Below, one piece after another: positions 1 to 8,967 of a stretch of 64,000 bases of DNA; positions within the stretch are counted from its first letter, which is position 1, and every line of letters begins with the position of its first letter. The translations under genes and the position numbers were made by a program. A model generated the notes under the pieces. The model made no database searches. It saw only the letters and a program-made list of their open reading frames with translations, and was not told the origin of the DNA. This DNA is from Streptomyces thinghirensis (GTDB taxonomy: Bacteria > Actinomycetota > Actinomycetia > Streptomycetales > Streptomycetaceae), in assembly GCA_021502835.1 (NCBI GenBank), contig JAKFGP010000069.1, positions 17,961 to 81,960 on the forward strand, in the 5' to 3' direction.

Positions 1-425
1 CAACGGCTACGTGGAGGAGTCGGGCATGCCCCGGCACTACCGCGAGCACCGCTGCTGTCGATCTGGGAGGGCTCGGGAACGTCAACGCCCTCGACGTGCT
101 GCGGGCGCTCGGCCGCTCCCCGCCGCCGCGCGCCCTCTTCGGCGAACTCGCCCTCGCGCGCGGGGCGGACGCCCGGCTGGACGCCGCCGTGGCCCGGCTG
201 GAGTCGGGGCTGACGGAGGCGTCCGAGACCGGCGCCCGTCGCCTGGTGGAGCCGATGGCCCTCACCCTCCAGGCCTCTCTCCTGGTCCGGCGCCCCCCCG
301 CCCGCCGTCGCGGACGCGTTCTGCGCGAGTCGGCTCGGCGGCGACTGGGGCACGCCTTCGGCACGCTGCCGGCCGGGGCCGACCTGGGCGGCATCCTGGC
401 GCGGGCGCTGCCCGGCGAGGGCTGA
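1..425 (+). CDS. Acyl-CoA dehydrogenase, AidB-like (C-terminal part)
   Basis: The gene enters from the left edge, so the N-terminus is missing. The start of the window encodes NGYVEESGMPR, the conserved active-site stretch of AidB and isovaleryl-CoA dehydrogenase-type flavoproteins. After a frame change near 55 come SIWEGSGN and ALDVLRALGRSP, again typical of AidB. The end reads GHAFGTLPAGADLGGILARALPGEG and stops at 423-425. Two or more frame breaks (near 55 and near 295, in a C run) are needed to read the family C-terminus. AidB-type proteins are FAD-binding acyl-CoA dehydrogenase homologues, in E. coli linked to the alkylation response. A plain acyl-CoA dehydrogenase is the alternative. 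Confidence 0.8.
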   Translation, partial: TATWRSRACPGTTASTAAVDLGGLGNVNALDVLRALGRSPPPRALFGELALARGADARLDAAVARLESGLTEASETGARRLVEPMALTLQASLLVRRPPARRRGRVLRESARRRLGHAFGTLPAGADLGGILARALPGEG

Positions 426-575
426 CCGGCTGGCGCGGGGCGCTCTCGCCGGACCCGACGCCACCGCTCTGACCTGCGGCGACAACCTTTCCAGAGGTGA
501 CTGTCAGTGCCGGGGTGCAGACTGGCCCGTGTCCGAGACAAAGGCGTCGAAGACGACGCCGCGGAGGTGATCGGC

Positions 576-1664
576 ATGACCGAGGTACTGCTCGCCGTGG
601 GCACCCGCAAAGGCCTGTTCATCGGGCGCCGGCGGGGTGGCACCTGGGAGTTCGACGAGAGTCCCTACTTCAACGCACAGGCCGTCTACTCGGTCGCCCT
701 CGACACCGGCGGCGACACCCCGCGGCTGCTGGCCGGCGGGGACAGCGCACACTGGGGTCCGTCGGTGTTCCACTCCGACGACCTGGGCCGGACCTGGACG
801 GAACCGGCGCAGCCGGCCGTCAAGTTCCCCAAGGAGACCGGCGCTTCGCTGGAGCGGGTGTGGCAGCTGCATCCGGCCGCCACGCGGAACCGGACGTGGT
901 CTACGCGGGCACGGAACCGGCCGCGCTGTACCGCTCGGAGGACCGCGGCGAGAGCTTCGAGCTGGTCCGGCCCTGTGGGAGCACCCCACGCGGTCCCAGT
1001 GGGTGCCGGGGCGGCGGCGGCGAGGGGTTGCACACCGTGCTCACCGACCAGCGGGACCCGAAGTCGGTGATCGTGGCCGTCTCGACCGCCGGCGTGTTCC
1101 GCACCGCGGACGGCGGCGCGAGCTGGGCGCCGTCCAACTCCGGTGTCTCTCGCGGTCTTCCTGCCGGACCCGGACCCGGAGTTCGGCCAGTGCGTGCACA
1201 AGGTCGCCCGGGACGCGGCGGCCCCGGACCGGCTGTATCTGCAGAACCACTGGGGCGTGTACCGCAGCGACGACGCCGGCGCGCACTCGACCGGACATCG
1301 GCGAGGGGCTGCCCTCCACGTTCGGTTTCGCCGTGGCGGCCCATCCGCACCGCGCGACGACGGCGTACGTCTTCCCGATCAACGCCGACGCGGACCGGGT
1401 ACCGGCGGACCACCGCTGCCGGGTCTTCCGGACGGCGGACGCGGGCGAGCTGGGAACCGCTCACGGCCGGCCTGCCCCAGGAGGACCACTACGGCACGGT
1501 GCTGCGCGACGCGCTGTGCACCGACGACGAGGAACAGGCGGGCGTGTACTTCGGGCAACCGCAACGGCGAGGTGTTCGCGTCGGCCGACGACGGCGACAG
1601 CTGGCGGCAGTTGGCCTCGCACCTGCCGGACGTGCTCTGCGTGCGGGCCGCGGTCGTCGGATGA
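576..1664 (+). CDS. BNR/sialidase-like beta-propeller protein
   Basis: The start ATG follows GGAGGTGA at 563-570. The protein begins MTEVLLAVGTRKGLFIGRR and then shows repeated Asp-box style pieces (SDDLGRTWTEP, SEDRGESFEL, TADGGASWAPS, SADDGDSWRQL), the hallmark of BNR-repeat propellers of the sialidase/WD40-YVTN type. It ends at the stop at 1662-1664. At least five frame changes are needed to join the pieces. No signal peptide is visible, so a cytoplasmic location is likely. Members of this actinobacterial family are usually labelled exo-alpha-sialidase or glycosyl hydrolase, but sialidase activity is not supported here. It lies 150 bases downstream of the aidB-like gene and 70 bases upstream of ung. 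Confidence 0.75.
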
Positions 1665-1733
1665 ACCCGACCGGGGGACGGGCCTTGGCCACCGGTTGAT
1701 CGGCGTCACCCGTACGGCAGTAGGGTGACGCCC

Positions 1734-2407
1734 GTGGCACCACGACCCTTGTATGAAATCGTCGAAGCGGGCTGGGCGCAGGCCCCAGAACCCGTCGCCG
1801 GGCGGATCACCTCGATGGGTGAGTTCCTGCGCGCGGAGATCGCCGCCGGACGCACCTATCTCCCGTCCGGACCGAATGTCCTACGGGCCTTCCAGCAGCC
1901 CTTCGACGACGTCCGGGTCCTGATCGTCGGACAGGACCCGTATCCGGCCGGGCACGCGGTGGGGCTGTCGTACTCGGTCGCGCCCGAGGTGCGTCCGCCG
2001 CCCGGCAGCCTCGTCAACATCTTCCGGGAGCTGAACACCGACCTCGGTCTGCCGCAGCCCTCCAACGGGGACCTGACCCCGTGGACCAGGCAGGGGTGCT
2101 GCTGCTCAACAGGGCGCTCACCACGGCCCCGCGCAAGCCCGCCGCCCACCGCGGCAAGGGTTGGGAGGAGGTCACCGAGCAGGCGATCCGCGCCCTGGCG
2201 GCGCGCGGCAAGCCAATGGTGTCCATCCTGTGGGGCCGCGACGCCCGCAATCTGAGACCGCTGCTCGGCGACCTGCCGTCCGTGGAGTCCGCGCACCCGT
2301 CCCCGATGTCCGCCGACCGGGGTTTCTTCGGCTCCCGTCCGTTCAGCCGGGCCAACGACCAGCTGGTCCGACTCGGAGGTCAGCCGGTCGACTGGCGCCT
2401 GCCGTGA
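1734..2407 (+). CDS. ung: Uracil-DNA glycosylase
   Basis: Family 1 uracil-DNA glycosylase, which removes uracil from DNA in base excision repair. The water-activating motif appears as [17 protein letters not shown] around residues 65-80, where the usual histidine after GQDPY is replaced as in other actinobacterial copies. The C-terminal DNA-intercalation motif [18 protein letters not shown] is intact. A single missing G near 2093 breaks the frame between LTPWTRQG and [10 protein letters not shown]. Length (about 225 residues) is normal. The GTG at 1734 fits the family start ([12 protein letters not shown]); a GTG at 1725 is an alternative. The stop overlaps the next gene's GTG start. Confidence 0.93.
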
Positions 2408-3365
2408 GCGGCAGGCTTCCTGGCCGTGGACTCCGGCGGCTCGGGTCTGCGTGTCGTCGTCGGCACGGCCGGGGACGGCGCGGGGGTGACGGAGGCAGGT
2501 CCGGTCGGGCTCGGGCGGCGTGCGTCGCGGGGCCGTCGCACCGGTGCGCGCGGCATCGACCCCGGGCATCTGATGGCGCAACTCGTCCCCATGGCCAGGG
2601 CGCTGACCGCCGAGACCGGTGTGTCCGGGCTCGGCACCGGTCGCCGGGGCCGCCGGCTTGGCCACCCTGGGCGACGCCCTGCGCGCCGAGCCTGCCGGGC
2701 GCGCTGGCCCGGGAGCTGGGTGCGCGGACGGTCGCGCTGGTCGCCGACGCCGTCACCGCGTACGTCGGCGCCATCGGCCCCCGGGCCGGGCGGTGGTCGC
2801 CGCCGGCACCGGCCTGATCGCCACCGGCACGGACCTGACCCGCTGGCGCCGGGCGGACGGCTGGGGCCATCTGCTGGGCGACTGCGGAGGCGGCGCCTGG
2901 ATCGGGCGGGCAGGGCTGGAGGCCGCGCTGCGCGCCCACGACGGGCGCGAGGGCGGCTCCGCGCCGCTTTTGGCCCGGGCCGAGGAACGGTTCGGGCCGG
3001 TGGCGGGGCTGCCCGGTCAGCTGTACCCGCGTACGGACCGTCCCGCCGTCCTCGCTGCCAGGCTTCGCGCCCGACGTCAAGCCGCCTGCGCCGCCGACCC
3101 CGTGGCCGCGAAACATCCTCCGGGCCGCCGCCCGGCACCTGGCCGACTCGGCCCGCCGCGGTCTGCCCGTCCGGAGGCGAGCCCCGCGTCGCGGTCACCG
3201 GTGGCCTGCTGAAGATGGGCGACGCCCTCGTCGGCATACGGCTGGAGGAGGAGCTGGCGAAGCGGTTGCCGCATGCGCGGCGGACCGCCGCCGAGGGTGA
3301 TCGCTGCAGGTTCGGCGCGGATCGCGGCCGCCCTGGCGACCGGGTCCACTCACCCTCCCGAGTGA
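2404..3365 (+). CDS. BadF/BadG-type N-acetylglucosamine kinase-like protein
   Basis: Sugar kinase of the ASKHA fold. The phosphate-1 loop reads [18 protein letters not shown], the phosphate-2 region [11 protein letters not shown], and a conserved stretch follows as [23 protein letters not shown]. The C-terminus has [13 protein letters not shown] and [15 protein letters not shown]. These match the BadF/BadG/BcrA/BcrD ATPase family members annotated as GlcNAc kinase in Streptomyces, which phosphorylate amino sugars from cell-wall or chitin recycling. The proposed GTG start at 2404 overlaps the ung stop (GTGA), which suggests translational coupling; a GTG at 2426 lies in the core frame. At least five frame breaks are needed, notably near 2500, 2650, 2795 and 3075. 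Confidence 0.75.
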
Positions 3366-3544
3366 CGACAGGATGCTGTGGGTGACGACTGCGCCGGACG
3401 GCCGAGTAATCGGTGCGCCGGTGAGGTGAATCATGCCGATGTCGGCCGATCCGTACATCACTCATCAGACAAAACCGGACGGATACCGCTCACCTGCACC
3501 CTCCCGAACAGGGGAAACCCAGGAAACCAGTAACATGCGGCGCC

Positions 3545-4499
3545 ATGAGCTCCCCCACTGGGCCCGCGTCCGGCCTGCCAGTACGAATGCCGACGCCCGC
3601 CAGCCCGGGACGGCACCGCCGTCCCAACCCTGAGCTGTAGCTCCCGAGGGCGCGCCGCCGGCGCTCGTCCTCGCGGTGCCGGGGACGCCCAGCAGCGCCA
3701 CCCGAGGCCTCGCCGACGAGGTCATCAGCATCGCCCGCTCCGAGCTGCCCGGCCTCGACGCCCGGATCCCGGCCACCCTCGATCGGGGACGACGAGGAGT
3801 TCCTCTCCTGTCGACCGTCCTCGGCCGCGTGCCGCCGAGGAGCCGCACCGCCCGCTATGAGCAGGCGCGCGCCGCCCATGGAGGTGAAGGAGCCCGACGG
3901 CCCCGTAGTCGTCGTCGTGCCGCTGCTCGCCGGCCCGGACAGACGCTGCTGCGCCGGATCCGGCAGGCCGTCATGGACAGCCGGGATCGCGGCCGAGCTG
4001 ACCGACGTGTTCGGCCCGCACCCGCTGCTGGCCGAGGCGCTGCACGTGCGGCTCTCCGGGGCCGGTCTGGCCCGCGCCGACCGTGCCCGTTCTGTTCACC
4101 GTGGCCACCGCCAGGGACGGCATCTCCTGGCCTCCGTGGCGCGGTGAGGCCGTCCAGGCGGCCGGGATCACCGGGATGCTGCTCGCCGCGCGCCTCGCCG
4201 TGCCGGTGATGGCGGCGGCCTGGACGAGGAGGACTCTGATCACCTCCGTGGCCGCGCAGCTGCGTTCCTCGGGTTCGCAGCAGCTGAGCGCTCGCGCCGT
4301 ACCTGATCGGCCCGGAGACTTGAGGCGTCCCTGCCCCTGGAGGGGGCGGCCGAGGAGGTGGGCTGCTCCACCGCCGAGCCGCTTTCCGGCCCCTACCCCG
4401 CGATCGGCAAGCTGGCGCTGGCCAAGAGTACACGACGGCGCTGGGCATCTCACCGCAGCAGCCGCAGGGCACGCCCGGTCCGCTGACGCTTCCGCGTGA
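3545..4499 (+). CDS. CbiX-like sirohydrochlorin chelatase family protein
   Basis: After an N-terminal low-complexity stretch (MSSPTGPASGLP) comes ALVLAVPGTPSSATRGLADEVISIARSELPGLDARI, then VVVVPLLAGPD, AELTDVFGPHPLLAEALHVRLS and a second half with GITGMLLAARLAVPVM and ITSVAAQLRSSGSQQL. This is the tandem two-half CbiX/SirB arrangement found in Streptomyces proteins annotated as sirohydrochlorin chelatase. Members of the family insert metal into sirohydrochlorin for siroheme or cobalamin. The lack of cobalamin or siroheme genes nearby and the poorly conserved first half leave the substrate open. Frames break near 3640, 3790, 3945, 4075 and 4300. The stop is taken at 4497-4499 (end SADASA), just before a strong terminator. 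Confidence 0.65.
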
Positions 4500-4539
4500 C
4501 GCGGACGCGCGGCGGCCGCGGCCAGCACGTACGACTGAA

Positions 4540-4567
4540 GGGCCCGCTCCGGTGGAGGAGCGGGCCC
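4540..4567 (+). terminator. Strong hairpin terminator after the CbiX-like gene
   Basis: A perfect 11-bp GC stem, GGGCCCGCTCC (4540-4550) with GGAGCGGGCCC (4557-4567), closes a 6-base loop. A run of A flanks it on the left and CTT on the right, so it could work in both directions. It sits 40 bases after the stop of the CbiX-like gene and 120 bases beyond the stop of the convergent lactonase gene. Confidence 0.85.
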
Positions 4568-4600
4568 CTTCGTCATGTTTTCGCCCTGCGCTCGGGCTGC

Positions 4601-4646
4601 GCGCTCGTCCGGCGCTCGTCTGCGCGCTCGTCCGGTGCTCGTCTGC
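4601..4646. repeat. Tandem 23-bp repeat, two copies
   Basis: Two adjacent 23-base units, 4601-4623 and 4624-4646, differ at a single position (C to T) and are followed by a partial third copy (ACTCGTCC). Each unit is itself built of two similar halves around GCTCGTC. It lies in the non-coding gap between two convergent genes. Confidence 0.8.
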
Positions 4647-4686
4647 ACTCGTCCCCGGTGCGGCACGTGCGCGGGCCGCCGCCGGG

Positions 4687-5738
4687 TCAGCCGAAGACGA
4701 CGCAGGACGCCGCCGGTACCGCGAGCGAGCCGGTGCGCCGTGGCACGCCGGTCTCCGCGTCCGAGGGCGAACCAGGTCACGTCTCCGGAGCGCTCGTTGG
4801 CCGCGTACAGGAAGCCCGCCCGACTCGGCGATCTCCGCCCGGCCAGTGCCCGCCGCAGGGCAGCGGTGCCGAACAGCCGGAGCCTCGTCCGGCTCCACGG
4901 CGAACACGGACAGGGACGTCCTCGCCGCCCGGTCGCGGTCCACACGAAGCGGCCGTCCGGGCGAGACCACGATGCCGACGGGGAGAGGCGTCTGCCGGAC
5001 GGCGCCCCGGCCAGCACCCATCTGGTGAGGGCTGCAGCACGCCGTCGGCGGCGTCCCACGGCAGACGGGTGACGGTGGGCGCCAGATTCGTTGACCACGT
5101 AGGCGCGGGGTGCCGTCCCGGGTGGAAGGCCAGGTGGCGCGGGCCGGAGCCGGGGCGCAGCGCGATCTCCCGGTGCACGGCGAGGGCGCCGTCCGTCAAG
5201 GTGCAGACCCGCACCGAGGTCGTCCGCCGAACCACGCTGACGGCCCACCGCCCGCTCAGGTCGGCCGCACCTGGTGGGCGTGCGGTCCCTGCTGGCGTTG
5301 GGCGTGCGGGCCCGAGCCGGTGTGCTGGAGGACGCCGGACGCGGCCCGGGCGAGGGCGGCGCTCCGGGACGGACCGGCACGGCGGTGACGCTGCCGGAGC
5401 CGTAGTTGGCGGTCAGGACGTGCCCGTCGTACAGGCTGAGGTAGGTGGGTCCGTCACCTCCCACCGGTACCGGCCGCCCGGCGGGCTCGGGCTTGTCCCC
5501 GGCCACGCGGTAGGCGGCCACCGCGCCCTCGGCCGTCTCACTGACGGCGTAGAGCGTGGCCGTCCCCGTCGGGTGCCAGGGCCAGGTAGGAGGGGTCGGG
5601 CACGTCGGTGGGTCTCCACAGGACCGTGAGCGCGCCACTGTCGGGGGCGACGGCTGCCGTCAGGATGCCGGGGCCGCCGGCCGCCGTGAACGACCCGATG
5701 TATGCTCCTCGCCGCTGCCGCCTGTCAACGTCCGCCAC
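4687..5738 (-). CDS. Lactonase family beta-propeller protein (Pgl-like)
   Basis: The N-terminus GAYIGSFTAAGGPGILTAAV, then PSYLALAPDG, LYAVSETAEGAVAAYRV and GPTYLSLYDGHVLTANYGSGSVTAVPV are the typical opening blades of the seven-bladed 6-phosphogluconolactonase (YbhE/Pgl) family. Later pieces (GPRHLAFHPG, DGRFVWTA, FLYAANERSGDVTWF) also match. The stop follows ASCVVFG. The gene length (about 350 codons) is right for the family. At least six frame breaks are present. The GTG at 5738 was chosen because it starts just upstream of AYIGSF; no clear Shine-Dalgarno sequence decides it. Some family members hydrolyse 6-phosphogluconolactone, but many actinobacterial members have unknown substrates. 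Confidence 0.82.
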
Positions 5739-5889
5739 CGTTGCTCCCTCTCGTCCCGCGTCGTCCCGTGTCGTCCGGCGTCGTCCCGCGCTCCTCGGCG
5801 AGTGCCGACTGATCGTCTGCCCCGGGGCGACGGTGAGCGAATCGATCACCTGCGGTCTAACCAAACGGGTGGCGCGGCGCCGGGACGGC

Positions 5890-7401
5890 TCAGGCGCCGA
5901 CGAGCGGCGAGCCGGGAGGGGCCTGCAGGGGTGCGGCGAAGTTCGGCCAGGGCGCGTTCCAGGCCGTGGAGGTGGGCCAACCGGGCTCGGTGGCGCGCGG
6001 GCCGTCCGCGTGGGCGGGGAAACGGCCCGCCCGCCGGTGAGCGCCTCGACCGCGGTCTCGACACGCCGCAGGCGGCGGCCAGCGGGCGTCGTGCGAGGCC
6101 TCGGGGTCGGCGGCGACGGCGACCAGGCCGCGGATCTCCTGGGCGCAGTCGTCGAGCAGGGCGAGTACGCGGCGGGCGCGCCGCTTGCGGCCGTACATCG
6201 GGTTCAGCGGGTGCACGAGCGGGGCGACCGACATCCGTACCCGGCCGAGCAGCTGCTCCAGTTCGGCCACGCGCGGCGCCGGGTCGGCGCCCCCCCTCGG
6301 TGCCGGCGCGAGCCGGGCGGCGGCCTCGGCGGTGCAGGCGTGGACGCAGCGCAGGGCGCGCTGGATCCAGGCGTCGGTGACGGCGTGCGTGGTGACGGGC
6401 AGGACGAGGAGCACCGCGAGGACTGGCGCCGAGCGCGCCCACGCCGGTTCGACGAGCCGCAGAACGGGCGAGCAGGCCCGGGCTGGAGGAAGTCCAGGAG
6501 GCCGTAGAGCAGCTCGGCGAGTTGGGGTCACGCAGAGCATCATCCAGGTGTAGAGACCGCGGCGGTGTAGAAGATGCCGAAGACGCAGGCGGCGACGAGC
6601 ACGGCCGTGGGCACCGCGTAAATCCGGCCAGCGGGACGGCGACCAGGAAGCCGAGGCCGATGCCGACGACGGTGCCGAGGACTCGGCGGAAGCCGCGGAC
6701 CGGGTCTCGCCGCGCGAAGTGGTGTTGACGAACACCCACCAGGTGGAGCCGACGGCCCAGTACCAGCGCTCGTCGGACACCAGCTGGCCCACGATCAGGG
6801 CGAAGCCGGCGACCCACGGTGGCCTGGACGGCCTGGCGGGTGGTGATCCGGGCGGAGTCCGGTGCCGGCCGGCGGTGCGGCGGGGACCGCGGCGGGGGCG
6901 AGCGGCGCTCGGATCAACCTGCAGGCCGAAGCGCACCGCCGCCGCGGCGGCCATGGACAGCAGGACGGCGGCGAACATCTCGGGCAGCCGATCCGTGGTC
7001 GCGTGCAGGAACTGGGCGATGAAGAAGGTCATGAAAGGCGACACGCCGAGGGCTGTGCCCGCGCGGGGCTCCCAGCGCCGGGGCGCTACACGCCCGCGCC
7101 GACGACGGCGAGGAAGGTGAGGTCCCTGGCCACCGGGAGGTCGTGCAGGGCGGCGGCGGTCAGCACAGGCAGGCCGACGACCGGCAGCAGCACGGTGGTG
7201 ACCGCCTGCCCGCGCACGGTGGCGTCGGTGACGGTGAACAGCGCGAGCAGTGCGGCGAGCCCGCCGATGACGGCGCCCACCAGAGAGGTACCGGCCAGGC
7301 CGCAGACGACGACGGCCAGCCCGATGCCGAGGACGGCCCGCGCGGCGAACCGCAGCCGGGACCGTCCCGGGTCCGGGGCTCACGAACACCCTCTTCAGCA
7401 C
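5890..7401 (-). CDS. FUSC family integral membrane protein
   Basis: About 500 residues starting MLKRVFVSPGPG from a GTG. Hydrophobic segments appear in two clusters, around GAVIGGLAALLALFTVTDATVRG, VARDLTFLAVVGAGV and FMTFFIAQFLHATTDRLPEMFAAVLLS, and again around VAAGFALIVGQLVSDERWYW, VGIGLGFLVAVPLAGF and LAVLLVLPVTTHAVTDAW. A soluble C-terminal part (VRMSVAPLVHPLNPMYGRK onward) follows. This duplicated membrane-plus-cytoplasmic layout and the conserved WYWAVGSTWWVFVNT stretch are typical of fusaric acid/aromatic acid exporter-like (FUSC) proteins. Substrate is unknown. At least seven frame breaks are present. It is read away from the Lrp regulator at 7649. Confidence 0.8.
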   Translation of the reverse strand: MLKRVFVSPGPGTVPAAVRRAGRPRHRAGRRRLRPGRYLSGGRRHRRARRTARAVHRHRRHRARAGGHHRAAAGRRPACADRRRPARPPGGQGPHLPRRRRRGRVAPRRWEPRAGTALGVSPFMTFFIAQFLHATTDRLPEMFAAVLLSMAAAAAVRFGLQVDPSAARPRRGPRRTAGRHRTPPGSPPARPSRPPWVAGFALIVGQLVSDERWYWAVGSTWWVFVNTTSRGETRSAASAESSAPSSASASASWSPSRWPDLRGAHGRARRRLRLRHLLHRRGLYTWMMLCVTPTRRAALRPPGLPPARACSPVLRLVEPAWARSAPVLAVLLVLPVTTHAVTDAWIQRALRCVHACTAEAAARLAPAPRGGADPAPRVAELEQLLGRVRMSVAPLVHPLNPMYGRKRRARRVLALLDDCAQEIRGLVAVAADPEASHDARWPPPAACRDRGRGAHRRAGRFPAHADGPRATEPGWPTSTAWNAPWPNFAAPLQAPPGSPLVGA

Positions 7402-7488
7402 TGATTACCGCCCCCTCGCACACTGGCGCACACTGACCCGAAGTCACCGGCAGGTCGCCGACGTGTCACGGGTCATGTCACTGGCATG

Positions 7489-7516
7489 AAAAAGGCGCCG
7501 CGGATCCCGCAGCGCC
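7489..7516 (-). terminator. Possible minus-strand intrinsic terminator
   Basis: Read on the minus strand, a 10-bp stem with one mismatch (CCGCAGCGCC against GGCGCCGCGG, loop of 3 bases) is followed at once by five T. No minus-strand gene ends here: it lies between the divergent Lrp and FUSC genes. It would either stop an antisense transcript from the Lrp side or be part of a leader. Confidence 0.35.
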
Positions 7517-7648
7517 ATCGACCCTCTATAGGAGCATCTCTGCCACCACTGGCTCAACAGGCTGCTGCTGGAGTGGCCCATTGGTACAGTGATCACGGCA
7601 TTTCCACGGCCACCGAAGAGCCAATGGCCGACGAGGGGACCCGGGCGC

Positions 7649-8125
7649 ATGGCCGTCGACGAACTCGACACCCGCATCCTGCGGCTGCTGCTGGAGCAGC
7701 CGCGCACCAGCGTGCGCGAGTACGCCCGTCTTCTCGGCGTCGCCCGCGGCACGCTCCAGGCGCGGCTCGACCGCCTGGAGCGGGACGGCGTGATCACCGG
7801 CACGGCACCGTCCCTCTCCCCCGCCGCACTGGGCGACCCGGTGCTCGCCTTCGTGCACATCGAGGTGACCCAGGGCCACCTGGACGAGGTGGGCGAGGCA
7901 CTGGCGGCCGTCCCGGAGATCGTCGAGGCCTTCTCCATCACGGGCGGCGGGGACCTGCTGACCCGGGTCGTGGCCCGTGACAACGCGCACTTGGAAGACG
8001 TGGTCCAGAAGCTGATCAGCCTGCCGGGGGTGGTCCGCACCCGCAGCGAGGTAGCGCTGCGCGAGCGCGTCCCGCACCGGCTGCTGCCCCTGGTGGAGTC
8101 GATCGGGCGCACGGCGCGAAAGTGA
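7649..8125 (+). CDS. Lrp/AsnC family transcriptional regulator
   Basis: One of the few genes readable in one frame. The 158-residue protein has an N-terminal winged-helix domain (DELDTRILRLLLEQPRTSVREYARLLGVARGTLQARLDRL split over residues 4-44) and a C-terminal RAM/ligand domain (PVLAFVHIEVTQGHLDEVGEAL, VEAFSITGGGDLLTRVVARD, VVRTRSEVALRERVPHRLLPLV). The ATG at 7649 is preferred over an in-frame GTG at 7589 because it begins directly before the helix-turn-helix. Lrp/AsnC proteins bind amino acids or related small molecules. The HAD gene follows by 28 bases, so the two may be cotranscribed; the divergent FUSC gene is a possible target. Confidence 0.92.
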   Translation: MAVDELDTRILRLLLEQPRTSVREYARLLGVARGTLQARLDRLERDGVITGTAPSLSPAALGDPVLAFVHIEVTQGHLDEVGEALAAVPEIVEAFSITGGGDLLTRVVARDNAHLEDVVQKLISLPGVVRTRSEVALRERVPHRLLPLVESIGRTARK

Positions 8126-8153
8126 TCGCGGGGGCCTTGGCATCCTGGACCCC

Positions 8154-8869
8154 ATGAGCACCTCGGCGGCATCTCGGTCATCTTCGATCTCGACGGCACG
8201 CTCGTGGACAGCGAGCCGAACTACTACGAGGCGGGTCGGCAGACCTCGCCGAGTACGGCGTACCGGACTTCACCTGGACGGACCACGAGGGGTACGTGGG
8301 CATCAGCACCCAGGAGACGGTCGCCGACTGGAAGCGACGGTACGGGCTGCGCGCCCCGGTGGAGGAACTGCTCGCCGCCAAGAACCGCCACTATCTGGAG
8401 CTGGCCCGCACCCTCCGCCCGCGCGTACCCGGAGATGCGGAAGTTCGTCGAACTGCTGGCGGGCGAGGGCGTGCCGCTGGCGGTCGCGTCGGGGTTCCTC
8501 CCCCGAGGCCATCGAGGCGATCCTGACCCGCACCGGCCTGGACGCGCACCTGCCCACCGTCGTCTCGGCCGACGAGGTCGCGCGGGGCAAGCCCGCACCC
8601 GACGTCTTCCTGGAGGCGGGCGCGCCGGCTCGGGGCGGACCCGGCCGACTGCGTGGTGCTGGAGGACGCCGCCCCCGGGGCTGCCGCCGCGGCGCACGCG
8701 GCCGGGATGCGCTGCATCGCGATCCCGTACGTCGCGGCGCAGGCCGACGCCCCGGAGTTCGCCACCGCCGGGCTGCTGCTGCGCGGCGGGCAGGGCGAGT
8801 TCACCGCGCGGGCGGCGTACACCTGGCTTGCGTGCGCACGGTGCGGCCCGCCCAGCCGGACGCCCGTGA
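8154..8869 (+). CDS. HAD family hydrolase (beta-phosphoglucomutase-like)
   Basis: Motif I is FDLDGTLVDSEPNYYEAG near the N-terminus, giving the two catalytic aspartates of the HAD superfamily. Motif II is VPLAVASG, motif III the lysine in SADEVARGKPAPDVFLEA, and motif IV VVLEDAAPGAAAAAHAAGM. The cap sits between motifs I and II, the subgroup that contains beta-phosphoglucomutase and sugar phosphatases. Length (about 235 residues) is normal. At least four frame breaks (near 8175, 8245, 8420, 8630) interrupt it. The ATG at 8154 immediately precedes the first strand. Substrate cannot be told; the position between an Lrp regulator and a glycosidase gives only a weak hint of sugar phosphate metabolism. 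Confidence 0.85.
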
Positions 8870-8937
8870 CCATACTCGCCGGTAACGTTGACGCTCCCCG
8901 CCCGCTGCTCATCTTCTGGACGATCTTCCGAACGCCG

Positions 8938-8951
8938 TTCGATATATCGAA
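8938..8951. promoter_or_regulatory. Palindromic operator before the GH127 gene
   Basis: TTCGATATATCGAA is a perfect 14-bp palindrome, A+T rich in a G+C-rich background, ending 16 bases before the GH127 start codon and 10 bases before its Shine-Dalgarno GGAG. Palindromes of this kind upstream of sugar-utilisation genes in actinobacteria commonly bind GntR-, LacI- or TetR-type repressors. The protein that binds it is not evident in the window. Confidence 0.6.
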
Positions 8952-8967
8952 TAGAATCGAGGAGCAC

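Noticed and set aside
7444..7516. Leader peptide MALRDPRRLFHASDM on the minus strand before the FUSC gene
   Set aside because: No Shine-Dalgarno site supports it and it overlaps a hairpin with a T run; nothing distinguishes it from chance.
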